From Kitasatospora viridis (GTDB lineage Bacteria; Actinomycetota; Actinomycetes; Streptomycetales; Streptomycetaceae): a stretch of DNA of 64,000 bases. Below are positions 27,831 through 35,372 of this stretch, in pieces. The notes under the pieces are model-generated. The model was given only the letters and a program-made list of their open reading frames with translations. It was not told the DNA's origin and did no database searches. Numbering within the stretch: position 1 is the stretch's first letter; every line of letters begins with the position of its first letter. A program made the position numbers and the translations under genes. The stretch covers positions 4,245,001 through 4,309,000 of the forward strand of contig NZ_VIWT01000001.1 in NCBI RefSeq assembly GCF_007829815.1. The letters run 5' to 3'.

Positions 27831-29191
27831 GCGGCACGACGGCGGTGAGCAGAACGGGCGCCCCGGCCCGCCGGCGGATCGAGGACTGGCAGCCGGAGGA
27901 CACGGCCTTCTGGGCCGAGGCCGGCGCCCGGATCGCCCGGCGCAACCTCGTCTACTCGGTGCTCTCCGAGCACATCGGCTTCTCGGTCTGGAGCCTCTGG
28001 TCGGTGCTGGTGCTCTTCCTCGGCCCGGCCTACCACATCGACGCCGCGGGCAAGTTCCTGCTCACCGCGCTGCCCACGGCGGTCGGCGCGGTGCTGCGGA
28101 TCCCGTACACCTTCGCGGTGGCCCGGTTCGGCGGCCGGAACTGGACGGTGGCCAGCGCGCTGCTGCTGCTGGTGCCGACCGTGCTGGCCGGCCTGGTGCT
28201 GCGGCCCGGGGTCTCCTACTCGACGCTGCTGCTGGTGGCCGCGGTGGCCGGGGTGGGCGGCGGCAACTTCGCCTCCTCGATGGCCAACATCAACGCCTTC
28301 TACCCCGAGCGGCTGAAGGGCTGGGCGCTGGGCATCAACGCCGGCGGCGGCAACATCGGGGTGCCGGTGGTGCAGTTGATCGGGCTGCTGGTGCTGGCCA
28401 CCGCCGGGGCCGGCCACCCGCGACTGCTGCTGCTGGTCTACCTGCCGCTGATCGTGCTGGCGGCGCTGGGCGCGGCGCTGCGGATGGACAACCTGGCCAC
28501 CCTCAAGGGCGACCGGAGCGCGCTGCGCGAGGTGCTGCGGGAGCCGCACACCTGGGTCGTCTCGACGCTCTACATCGGCTCCTTCGGCTCGTTCATCGGC
28601 TTCGGCTTCGCCTTCGGGCAGGTCCTCCAGGTGCAGTTCCACGAGCAGTTCGACACCCCGGTGAAGGCCGCCTACCTCACCTTCCTCGGGCCGCTGCTCG
28701 GCTCGCTGATCCGGCCGGTCGGCGGCCGGCTGGCCGACCGCTACGGCGGCGCGGTGGTGACCTGCTGGACCTTCGTGGCGATGGCGGCCGGCGCGGCCGT
28801 GGTGCTGGTGGCCTCCCGGCAGCACTCGCTGGGGCTCTTCCTGGCCGGGTTCGTGGCGCTGTTCGTGCTCAGCGGCCTGGGCAACGGCTCCACCTACAAG
28901 ATGATCCCGGCGGTCTTCCGGGCCCGGGCGGCCGCGGCGGTGGCCGGCGGCGAGGACCCGGCCGAGGCCGAGCGGACCGCCCGGCGGCGCTCCGGCGCGC
29001 TGATCGGACTGGCCGGCGCGATCGGCGCGTTCGGCGGGGTGCTGGTCAACATGGCGTTCCGGCAGGCCTTCCTGACCAGCCATCGGGGCGACGGCGCCTA
29101 CCTGGCCTTCCTCGGCTACTACGCGCTCTGCCTGGTGCTGACCTGGGCGGTCTACCTGCGGCGCCGGGCCGGGCGGCCGGCGGGCGTCTGA
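27827..29191 (+). CDS. narK: Nitrate/nitrite transporter, NarK family (MFS)
   Basis: This 454-residue major facilitator has about 12 membrane helices. The nitrate-signature-like segments are VAGVGGGNFASSMANINAFYP in the N-terminal half and LSGLGNGSTYKMIPAVF in the C-terminal half. A RIPYTFAVARFGGRNW loop between helices 2 and 3 holds the conserved Arg. An inserted loop (about 375-395) lies before helix 11. It probably imports nitrite or nitrate for NirBD. No assimilatory nitrate reductase gene is in the window. Confidence 0.93.
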   Translation: MSGTTAVSRTGAPARRRIEDWQPEDTAFWAEAGARIARRNLVYSVLSEHIGFSVWSLWSVLVLFLGPAYHIDAAGKFLLTALPTAVGAVLRIPYTFAVARFGGRNWTVASALLLLVPTVLAGLVLRPGVSYSTLLLVAAVAGVGGGNFASSMANINAFYPERLKGWALGINAGGGNIGVPVVQLIGLLVLATAGAGHPRLLLLVYLPLIVLAALGAALRMDNLATLKGDRSALREVLREPHTWVVSTLYIGSFGSFIGFGFAFGQVLQVQFHEQFDTPVKAAYLTFLGPLLGSLIRPVGGRLADRYGGAVVTCWTFVAMAAGAAVVLVASRQHSLGLFLAGFVALFVLSGLGNGSTYKMIPAVFRARAAAAVAGGEDPAEAERTARRRSGALIGLAGAIGAFGGVLVNMAFRQAFLTSHRGDGAYLAFLGYYALCLVLTWAVYLRRRAGRPAGV

Positions 29192-29195
29192 GCGA

Positions 29196-29230
29196 CGGAG
29201 GGGTCGCCCGGCGACGGTGCGGCCCCTCCG
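29196..29230. terminator. Hairpin between convergent narK and marR
   Basis: CGGAGGGG (29196-29203) pairs with CCCCTCCG (29223-29230), extended by two weaker pairs, 5 nt after the narK stop. It likely terminates narK and perhaps marR. Confidence 0.6.
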
Positions 29231-29253
29231 GCCGTCCAGGGCGGGTTCGGGGG

Positions 29254-29784
29254 CTAGGGGAGCGTCCGGCCCAGCTTGCGCAGCAGGCCGGCCAGGGTCT
29301 CCCGCTCGGCGGTGCTGAGCCCGCGCAGCAACCGGTCCTCGTTGCGCAGGTGTTCCTCGACGACCCGGTCGATCAGCTCCAGGCCCCGGTCGGTGAGGCG
29401 GATCAGCCGCCCGCGCCCGTCGTCCGCGGCGGCCCGGCGCTGGACCAGGCCGGCCCGCTCCAGCCGGTCCACCCGCTTGGTGGCGGCCCCCGAGGTGACC
29501 ATCATCGAGGCGCTCAGCTCACCCGCCGTCAGTTCGAAGGGGGCGCCGGAGCGGCGCAGCGTGCCGAGCACGTCGAACTCCCCGCGCCCGAGGTCGTGGG
29601 CGCCGAAGACCCGGTTCAGCCGCTCGTCCAGCGCCCAGTGCAGCCGGGTGATCCGGCCGATCACCTGCACCGGTGCGGGGTCGAGGTCGGGGCGCTCGCG
29701 GCGCCACTGGCCGACCAGCTGGTCGACCGCGTCGGGCTCGTCGGCCGTGGTGGCGGCGGGGGCGGAATCGGCGTGCTGGGGCAT
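29254..29784 (-). CDS. MarR-family transcriptional regulator
   Basis: The 176-residue protein has the MarR winged-helix core (about residues 65-130): FELTAGELSASMMVTSGAATKRVDRLERAGLVQRRAAADDGRGRLIRLTDRG, with the DxRxR wing. Flanking helices form the dimer interface. ATG 29784 is preferred (GAAGGGA 11 nt upstream). It is divergent from an EamA transporter gene and has a clear palindromic and directly repeated element in between, so it probably represses itself and the transporter. The ligand is unknown. Confidence 0.92.
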   Translation of the reverse strand: MPQHADSAPAATTADEPDAVDQLVGQWRRERPDLDPAPVQVIGRITRLHWALDERLNRVFGAHDLGRGEFDVLGTLRRSGAPFELTAGELSASMMVTSGAATKRVDRLERAGLVQRRAAADDGRGRLIRLTDRGLELIDRVVEEHLRNEDRLLRGLSTAERETLAGLLRKLGRTLP

Positions 29785-29804
29785 GGAGTTGACGGTCCCT
29801 TCTG

Positions 29805-29834
29805 TGGAAACTAATATCTCTTCCATGGAAACTA
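29805..29834. promoter_or_regulatory. Probable MarR operator between marR and eamA
   Basis: The nonamer TGGAAACTA occurs at 29805-29813 and again at 29826-29834, a spacing of exactly 21 bp or two helical turns. The palindrome TTCCATGGAA (29821-29830) overlaps the second copy. The AT-rich segment stands out from its surroundings. It lies 21-50 nt upstream of the marR start. Confidence 0.7.
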
Positions 29835-29886
29835 TCTTAGGCCTCCCGGCACCGGTGACCTTCGCGAGCCGATCGTACGGCGCGCC

Positions 29887-30822
29887 ATGAGGGGCGGCCG
29901 GTTCCTCCTCACCTCGGGCCTCACTGCGATCGCCCCGACGCTCTGGGGGAGCGTCTACCTGGTCTCCGAGGACTGGATGCCGCCGGACCGCCCGCTGCTG
30001 GCCAGCACCGTGCGCACCCTTCCGGCCGGCCTGATCCTGCTCGCCCTCACCCGTCAACTCCCCAAGGGGCAGTGGATCTGGCGCGCCCTGGTGCTCGGCG
30101 CGCTCAACATCGCAGCGTTCAACTTCCTGCTGTTCGTGGCGGCCGAGCGGCTGCCCGGCGGCGTCGCCGCGATGATCATGACCGTGCAGCCGATGATCGT
30201 CCTGGTGCTCTCCGTGCTGTTCTTCAAGGACCGGATCCGGCCGCCCCACCTGGCGGCCTGCCTGCTGGCCGTGGTCGGGGTCGCGCTGGTGGTCCTGAAG
30301 GGCCGGGTCGCCCTGGACGGCCTCGGGGTCGCGGCCTCGCTGGGCGCCTCGGTCTGCCTGGCCTTCGGCATCACGCTGACCAAGCGGTGGGGGCGCCCGG
30401 CGGGCGTCGGCCTGCTCTCGGCGACGGGCTGGCAGCTGGCGGCCGGCGGCCTGGTCTCGCTGCCCTTCATGCTCGGCGTGGAGGGGCTGCCCGGCTCGGT
30501 CAGCGGCAAGAACATCGCGGGCTTCCTCTACCTGATCCTCTTTGGTGCGGTGGTCAGTTACGCGCTCTGGTTCCGCGGGATCTCGATGCTGCCGGCCTCG
30601 GCGGTCTCGTTCCTCGCGCTGTGCAGTCCGATCGTCGCGACCGTCCTCGGGTTCGTGTTCCGGGGCGAGACGCTCTCGGTGCCGCAGCTGTTCGGCATCG
30701 CGGTGATCCTCGGCGCGGTGCTGCTGATGCAACCGCGCCCCGGGCGGACGCCGGCGCCCCGGCCGCCGATCGGACCGGCGGCCGACCTGCGACGTGAACC
30801 GACGGCGAACCGGGCGGAGTGA
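29887..30822 (+). CDS. EamA/DMT-superfamily transporter
   Basis: The 311-residue inner-membrane protein has ten predicted helices in two EamA repeats (about 8-140 and 150-285), with repeat motifs such as AAERLPGGVAAMIMTVQPMI and LPASAVSFLALCSPIVATVLGF. The C-terminal 30 residues are hydrophilic. Members export amino acids, drugs or metabolites; the substrate is not predictable. The divergent MarR regulator suggests inducible efflux. Confidence 0.9.
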   Translation: MRGGRFLLTSGLTAIAPTLWGSVYLVSEDWMPPDRPLLASTVRTLPAGLILLALTRQLPKGQWIWRALVLGALNIAAFNFLLFVAAERLPGGVAAMIMTVQPMIVLVLSVLFFKDRIRPPHLAACLLAVVGVALVVLKGRVALDGLGVAASLGASVCLAFGITLTKRWGRPAGVGLLSATGWQLAAGGLVSLPFMLGVEGLPGSVSGKNIAGFLYLILFGAVVSYALWFRGISMLPASAVSFLALCSPIVATVLGFVFRGETLSVPQLFGIAVILGAVLLMQPRPGRTPAPRPPIGPAADLRREPTANRAE

Positions 30823-30863
30823 ACAGGTGAACCGGGGCGCACGAAGTGCTCCGGTTCGCGCCC

Positions 30864-30892
30864 TTGTCCTGCTAGCAGGTGAGCGCTAGCTT
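30864..30892 (+). promoter_or_regulatory. Promoter with GCTAGC repeats at the antitoxin gene; probable leaderless start
   Basis: A -35-like TTGTCC (30864-30869) and a -10-like TAGCTT (30887-30892) are spaced by 17 nt. This puts the transcription start about at the ATG of the antitoxin gene (30899), which has no ribosome site. Two copies of the palindrome GCTAGC (30871-30876 and 30885-30890) lie in the spacer and -10, as expected for autoregulation by a ribbon-helix-helix protein. Confidence 0.6.
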
Positions 30893-30898
30893 CAATGC

Positions 30899-31144
30899 AT
30901 GGGTAAGAAGCAGCTCAACGTGCGGGTGGACGCCACCACCGCTGAAATGGCCCGGGAACGGGCGGAGCAGCAGGGGATCAGCATGAACCAGTACATCGAG
31001 CGGCTCGTCCAGCAGGACATGGGCGAGGCCGGCCGGCGTTTCGTGGACGCGGCGGCGCAGTTCATGAAGGAGTACGAGAGCGACTTCCTGGCCGAGTTCG
31101 GCGAGGCGGTCCCGGCCGGCGACCGACAGGGCGCACGCCGTTGA
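30899..31144 (+). CDS. Ribbon-helix-helix antitoxin-like protein
   Basis: The 81-residue protein begins with an RHH fold (KKQLNVRVDATTAEMARERAEQQGISMNQYIERLVQQDM, residues 3-42). It is followed by a helical tail (about 43-75) of the kind that masks a toxin. It would bind DNA through the KQLNVRV strand and repress its own operon. It has no visible ribosome site, consistent with a leaderless mRNA. The stop overlaps the TTG of the next gene (TTGA), the typical antitoxin-first toxin-antitoxin layout. Confidence 0.8.
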   Translation: MGKKQLNVRVDATTAEMARERAEQQGISMNQYIERLVQQDMGEAGRRFVDAAAQFMKEYESDFLAEFGEAVPAGDRQGARR

Positions 31145-31578
31145 ACCTGGAGATCGACCTCTCCTGGCTGCTCATGACCGCGGAGCAGTACACCCCCGGC
31201 GATCCCACGGTGACCGACTACGGGTCGCTGCTCGCGGCGATCACCCGGCACCAGGCACGGATCTTCGACATCGCGGTCTACCCCGAGCCGCAGGACCGGG
31301 CCGCCGCGCTGATGCAGCAGCTCATCCGGGTGCCCGCGCTGGAGCGTTCGAACGAGCTCTACGCGACCGCCGTCGCCTACGCCTACCTGGTGGCCGGCGG
31401 CTGCAACGTGGCCACCACCGCGCGCGAGGTGCGCAGCCTGGCCCGGGCGATCCGGGAGGGCAAGATCGCCGTGGACGGCATCGCCGAGCGGCTCGGCACG
31501 TGGATCGTGGACGAGGCCGAGGGGGAGGGCGTCGCGGGGGAGGACGGACCGGAGGAGAGCGACGGCGAGGGCGACTGA
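31141..31578 (+). CDS. Fic/Doc-like toxin component with degenerate active site
   Basis: This 145-residue protein resembles the Doc-type Fic proteins annotated as toxin components in streptomycetes (EIDLSWLLMTAEQ, VTDYGSLLAAITRHQARIF, AAALMQQLIRVPALERSNELYATAVAYAYLVAGG). The catalytic loop of active Fic/Doc enzymes (HxFx(D/E)GN(K/R)R) is replaced by RVPALERSNELYA, with no His. Transfer of AMP or phosphate by the normal mechanism therefore looks lost. The TTG start overlaps the antitoxin stop. The last 20 residues are Glu/Gly-rich. Confidence 0.7.
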   Translation: MNLEIDLSWLLMTAEQYTPGDPTVTDYGSLLAAITRHQARIFDIAVYPEPQDRAAALMQQLIRVPALERSNELYATAVAYAYLVAGGCNVATTAREVRSLARAIREGKIAVDGIAERLGTWIVDEAEGEGVAGEDGPEESDGEGD

Positions 31579-31650
31579 CCGTCCCGCGCCGGCCCCGGCC
31601 GCGGCCCCGGCCCTGGCTCCGGCGCCGGTCGCAGCCCGTATGGTTGGTCG

Positions 31651-32487
31651 GTGCTCCGCGACATCGAGCAGTACCTGACCTGCCCGCACTGTGCGCTCGG
31701 CCTCGCCCTGGAGGCGACCGGGCGCACCCTGCGCTGCCCCGCCGGGCACGCCTTCGACGTGGCCCGGCAGGGCTACGTCAGCCTGCTGCCCGCCGGCGGG
31801 AACCCCGGCACCGGGGACACCGCCGACATGGTCGCCGCCCGCGCCGACTTCCTGGCCGCCGGCCACTACGCGCCGATCGCCGACGCCCTGGCGGGCGCCG
31901 CGGCGGCCGAGCCCGGCGCCCGGCTGGTGGCCGACCTCGGGGCCGGCACCGGGCACTACCTGGCCGGGGTGCTGGACGCGCTGCCCGAGGCGGCCGGCGC
32001 CGCGCTCGACCTCTCCAAGTTCGCGCTGCGCCGGGCCGCCAAGGCGCACCCGAGGGCGGGGGCGGTGGTCTGCGACGCCTGGCGCCCGCTGCCGCTCGCC
32101 GACGGCTGCGCCGACCTGGTGCTGAACGTCTTCGCGCCGCGCAACGGGCCCGAGATCCAGCGGGTGCTGCGGCCCGGCGGCCGGCTCCTGGTGGTCTCGC
32201 CGACCACCCGGCACCTGCGCGAACTGGTGGGCACGCTCGGGCTGTTGGCGGTCGACGAGGAGAAGGACCGGCGGATCGAGGAGAAGCTCGGACCGTGGCT
32301 GACCGCCGAGGGGCGCCAGGAGGTGGAGTTCGAGCTGCGGCTCGGGCACCGGGACGCCGCCGCCGTGGTCGGCATGGGCCCGAACGCCTGGCACACCGAC
32401 CCGGACGCGCTCGCCGAGGCGCTGGGCCGGCTGCCCGAACCGGTGAGCGTGACGGGTTCGGTGCGGATCGGGGTGTACCGGCGGTAG
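31651..32487 (+). CDS. RlmA-family 23S rRNA (guanine-N1) methyltransferase-like protein
   Basis: The 278-residue protein has an N-terminal zinc ribbon (LTCPHC at residue 10 and LRCPAGHAFD at about 29) and a SAM-binding Rossmann domain (VADLGAGTGHYLAGVLDAL, near 91), with NVFAPRNGPEIQRVLRPGG. RlmAI methylates G745 and RlmAII (TlrB) G748; TlrB gives tylosin resistance. Which base is modified here cannot be told. The start is GTG 31651, without a clear ribosome site but with a TATGGT element 7 nt ahead, so it may also be leaderless. Confidence 0.85.
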   Translation: MLRDIEQYLTCPHCALGLALEATGRTLRCPAGHAFDVARQGYVSLLPAGGNPGTGDTADMVAARADFLAAGHYAPIADALAGAAAAEPGARLVADLGAGTGHYLAGVLDALPEAAGAALDLSKFALRRAAKAHPRAGAVVCDAWRPLPLADGCADLVLNVFAPRNGPEIQRVLRPGGRLLVVSPTTRHLRELVGTLGLLAVDEEKDRRIEEKLGPWLTAEGRQEVEFELRLGHRDAAAVVGMGPNAWHTDPDALAEALGRLPEPVSVTGSVRIGVYRR

Positions 32488-32571
32488 GTCCCCCTCTTTG
32501 GGATGAATGCCGACACGCAGTCACGTTTCTGCGGAGCGTCAGCCGACGGGGTGTCAGTAGCGTCACCTCGT

Positions 32572-33876
32572 GTGACCAGCGAAGTCGTCGTGCGCCCCGT
32601 TCCCGTGCCGGCCTCCGCGGGGGCGTCCGCCAGGGCCCGCCCCGCCGTCCGGCCCACCGTGGAGGAGCTGCGGCTCACCTCGTTCAAGTCCTACCGCCGC
32701 ACCACCCTGCCGCTCGCCCCGCTCACCGTGCTGCACGGACCTTCCGGGGTCGGCAAGTCCAACGCGCTGGACGCCCTCGCGGTGCTCTCCCGGCTGGCCC
32801 TCGGCGAGGAGATCGGGCCCTCGCTCGACGGCGGCGGGACCGGTCCGCTGGCCCAGCCGATCCGCGGCGGGCTGCTCGGGTGCGTGCCGCACGGGCGCAA
32901 CGCGGTCATCCTCGGCTGCAGCGTGCGCTCCTGCGCCGGGCCGATCCGGCTGGAGCTGGTGATCCGCACCGACGGCCCGGTCCGGGTGGCCCGGGAGTGG
33001 CTGGTGCTGGCCGGGCAGACCCTGGTGGAGACCGGCGAGCAGGACGTGGCCGGCGGCCGGGTCAACGTCAGCTGGCACAACGACACCCGGCAGGGCGACA
33101 TCCGGGCGCCGTTCCCCAGCGGCACGCTGATCACCACCCAGCTCCCGCTGCGGGTCGCCGGCGCCTCGCCCGGCGAGCGCAAGGTGCTGGCCGCCACCGA
33201 GCAACTGCTCACCGCGCTGCGCGAGGTCTTCCCCGTGCACCCGGTGCCAGCGCTGATGCGGGGGTGGGCGCCGGCCGACCCGGCGGCCCGGCTGCTGCCG
33301 ACGGCGGCCAACGTCTCGGCCGTGCTGGCCCGGCTGCAGGGCGAGTGCTCCCGGCGGTACGGGCGGCTGCTCAAGGCGGTGCAGGGCGCGGCGCCGCACC
33401 CGCTGCTCGGGCTGGACGTGGACCGGCGCACGGTCGCGGCGCAGGAGCGGGTGCTGGCCGTCTTCGACGAGGGCGTGCTCGGGCGCACCCGGGCCGACCA
33501 GGCCTCCGACGGGATGCTCCGGCTGCTCGCGCACGCCGCCGTGCTGCTCACCGGCGCGGGTGTGCTGGAGGTCGATCCGGCGGCCGAAGTGCCGTGGGCG
33601 CGGCGCCAGTTGACGGTGCTGGCGGAGGATCTCGGGGCCGGTCTGGCGGCCGACCAGACCGCGGCGCTGCTACGGGTGGCCCAGGAGGTGTGCGCGACCG
33701 ACACCGTCCGGGTGCTGGCCGCGGTGCAGGATCCGGAGCCGGCCCGGCAGGTGCCCGGCGCGGTGCTGGTCGGCTGCCGGCGGGACCCGCGGACCGGGCG
33801 CAGCGTACTGGAGCCGCCGCTGCCCAGGGTGCCTGAGCAGGGCGGGGCGGCGGATGGTGTAGACCGGGAGCCGTGA
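32572..33876 (+). CDS. RecF/SMC-like AAA family ATPase
   Basis: The 434-residue protein has an N-terminal FKSYRRTTLPLAPLTVLHGP-type strand pair and Walker A (GPSGVGKSNALDAL, about residues 51-64). A central domain follows, then a signature-like DQASDGMLRLLAHA (about 310-325) and a Walker B-like LEVDPAAEV in which the usual catalytic Glu after Asp is Pro. The layout is that of RecF/OLD-type ATPases without a recognisable nuclease domain. GTG 32572 gives the MTSEVVVRP start; ATG 32503 would add 23 residues. Neither start has a good ribosome site. It is coupled to mazG by GTGA. Function unknown. Confidence 0.75.
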   Translation: MTSEVVVRPVPVPASAGASARARPAVRPTVEELRLTSFKSYRRTTLPLAPLTVLHGPSGVGKSNALDALAVLSRLALGEEIGPSLDGGGTGPLAQPIRGGLLGCVPHGRNAVILGCSVRSCAGPIRLELVIRTDGPVRVAREWLVLAGQTLVETGEQDVAGGRVNVSWHNDTRQGDIRAPFPSGTLITTQLPLRVAGASPGERKVLAATEQLLTALREVFPVHPVPALMRGWAPADPAARLLPTAANVSAVLARLQGECSRRYGRLLKAVQGAAPHPLLGLDVDRRTVAAQERVLAVFDEGVLGRTRADQASDGMLRLLAHAAVLLTGAGVLEVDPAAEVPWARRQLTVLAEDLGAGLAADQTAALLRVAQEVCATDTVRVLAAVQDPEPARQVPGAVLVGCRRDPRTGRSVLEPPLPRVPEQGGAADGVDREP

Positions 33877-34199
33877 CCTTGAACATCGACGAACTGACCG
33901 AGCGGCTGACCGAGTTCGCGGCCGCCCGCCGCTGGCAGCCCTACCACACCCCGAAGAACCTGGCCGCGGCGTTGACGGTGGAGGCGGGTGAGCTGCTGGA
34001 GGTGTTCCAGTGGCTGACCCCGGAGCAGGCCGCCGAGGTGATGTCCGACCCGGAGCGCGCGCACCGGGTGGAGGACGAGGTCGCCGATGTGCTCGCCTAC
34101 CTGCTGCAGTTCTGCGCGGTGCTGGGGGTGGATCCGCTGGCCGCGCTGGTGGCCAAGATCGAGCGCAACGAGTCGCGCTTCCCGCTGCCGGAGGGCTGA
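33873..34199 (+). CDS. MazG-like nucleotide pyrophosphohydrolase
   Basis: This 108-residue all-alpha NTP pyrophosphohydrolase hydrolyses non-canonical or excess (d)NTPs to monophosphates. Mg2+-binding acidic motifs are visible as VEAGELLEVFQW (Glu-x3-Glu) and VEDEVADVLAYLLQF (Glu/Asp). It is close in size to the iMazG/RS21-C6 type. The GTG overlaps the upstream ATPase stop, so both proteins are made from one mRNA. Confidence 0.88.
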   Translation: MTLNIDELTERLTEFAAARRWQPYHTPKNLAAALTVEAGELLEVFQWLTPEQAAEVMSDPERAHRVEDEVADVLAYLLQFCAVLGVDPLAALVAKIERNESRFPLPEG

Positions 34200-34245
34200 G
34201 CGCGCCGCCGCTGACCCGGGCCTGAGCGCACTGTCCGTGCCCGAG

Positions 34246-34272
34246 TTGTCCACAGGGGCCGGGTTGTCCACA
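34246..34272 (+). promoter_or_regulatory. Two DnaA-box-like direct repeats
   Basis: TTGTCCACA occurs at 34246-34254 and again at 34264-34272, in the same orientation and 18 bp apart. It is the preferred streptomycete DnaA box. The pair lies in the 177-nt region between mazG and the DUF6099-like gene. There is no dnaA, dnaN or box cluster here, so this is not oriC; it may be a regulatory or titration site. Confidence 0.6.
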
Positions 34273-34376
34273 GGAACCGAAGTGTTCCGCCCGGTCCGCC
34301 CGGCCCGGGCGCAAGCTCGGTCCTGCGGGGCGGCCGACCGGCCGGCCCGGGGACCGAGCAGGGCGGGAGTACGGCA

Positions 34377-34868
34377 GTGGACGCGGTGCGACTGATCAAG
34401 ATCACCCGGCAGCGGCTGGCCGAGGCGCGCTCCGGCGAGCAGGTGCTGGCCGAGGCCTGGCAGGTCGGGGCGCTCACCGAGGCGGTGGGCGACCGGCTGG
34501 GCCGGGAGTGGGAGGGCGAGCCGGCCGCCCTCGGGGAGCTGATCGCCTCGGCGGGGCGGCAGACCGCCGGCCGGCTGGCCGAGGCGGTGGAGGCCCTGCC
34601 GCCCGGCCGGGCCGAGCGGCTCAGCGGGGTGGCCGACCCCGAGACCGCGCTGGAACAGCTGCGGCAGTTGCTCGGCAACGCGGCGCAGGCGCTGGTCGCG
34701 GTCGGCGACGACCCGCCCGACCGGCGTGCCTACTGGGCGAGCGTCGAGGGGGTGGACGCCAGCACCGAGTGCCGCGAGCTGGTCGGCGAACTCCTCCGGG
34801 TGCTGCGCGCGGCCGGCCCGGCCGAGCCGCCGCCCGGGCCCGCGCCGCCCGCCGCGTCCGGGGGCCGC
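34377..34868 (+). CDS. DUF6099-like protein; no in-frame stop (end uncertain)
   Basis: The recognisable part (about 160 residues) begins MDAVRLIKITRQRLAEARSGEQ at GTG 34377 behind GGGAG. It is mostly helical, with EQVLAEAWQVGALTEAVGDRL and CRELVGELLRVLRAAG, and resembles streptomycete DUF6099 proteins as I remember them; function unknown. The frame has no stop here. It stays open through a minus-strand small gene and dapD and runs into hen1, ending at 38030. The coding end given is where similarity seems to fade. Stop loss, a frameshift (other-frame stops at 34968 and 35032) or a sequencing error could explain it. Confidence 0.55.
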
Positions 34869-35071
34869 TACCAGGCGCCGCCCGTGCCCTCGGCCGGCTC
34901 GCGGGGCTCGGCCGCACGGGTGCCCGCCGCCTGCAGGTCCGAGTCGAGGTCGGCCAGGTCGGCGTTGACCGAGGCGAGCAGCTCCTGCATCTGCTCCAGC
35001 AGGCTCTTGCCGGCCGGGGCCGGGGCTGTTGACACGGGGGCTGCGGGGGCCTGCTGCGAGGGATCGGACAT
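34868..35071 (-). CDS. Small helical protein of unknown function (67 aa)
   Basis: The predicted product starts MSDPSQQAPAAPVSTAP and contains one amphipathic helix (GKSLLEQMQELLASVNADLADLD). An Ala/Pro-rich head and a Glu/Gly tail flank it. It starts at ATG 35071 with GGAAGG about 8-14 nt upstream. It is convergent with the DUF6099-like gene, which overlaps its 3' end if the frame is open as it appears. No family was recognised. Confidence 0.6.
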   Translation of the reverse strand: MSDPSQQAPAAPVSTAPAPAGKSLLEQMQELLASVNADLADLDSDLQAAGTRAAEPREPAEGTGGAW

Positions 35072-35296
35072 GCTCGGGGCCTTCCGGCTCGGGAGCGCTC
35101 GGACGCGCTCGGACGACGGCACCGCTCGTCCGGTCGGCACCGCTGGGGCCGTGGCCCCGGTGCTCCAACGAACCGCCGTCAGGCCTGGTCACCGCTGTCC
35201 GGGGCGGCTCAGCCCACCGGGTGATCCACCGCATGCGACGGGCCCCGGCGGCGCGGGTGCGCGGCCGGGGCCCGGGGAGCCGGAGGTTGACGCCCG

Positions 35297-35356
35297 GTCA
35301 GCCGACTCGAAGTCAGCCGACTCGAAGTCAGCCGACTCGGAGTCAGCCGACCCGGC
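35297..35356. repeat. 15-bp tandem repeat, four copies
   Basis: The unit GTCAGCCGACTCGAA occurs at 35297-35311 and 35312-35326. A copy with one change is at 35327-35341 and a decayed copy at 35342-35356. It lies in the roughly 300-nt region 35072-35372, 17 nt beyond the dapD stop. Apart from this and the presumed promoter of the small gene, I see nothing else in that region. Confidence 0.9.
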
Positions 35357-35372
35357 GTCGGTCAGCGCGGCG

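Noticed and set aside
34246..34272. Replication origin.
   Set aside because: Only two boxes are present, and there is no dnaA, dnaN, rpmH or AT-rich unwinding region.
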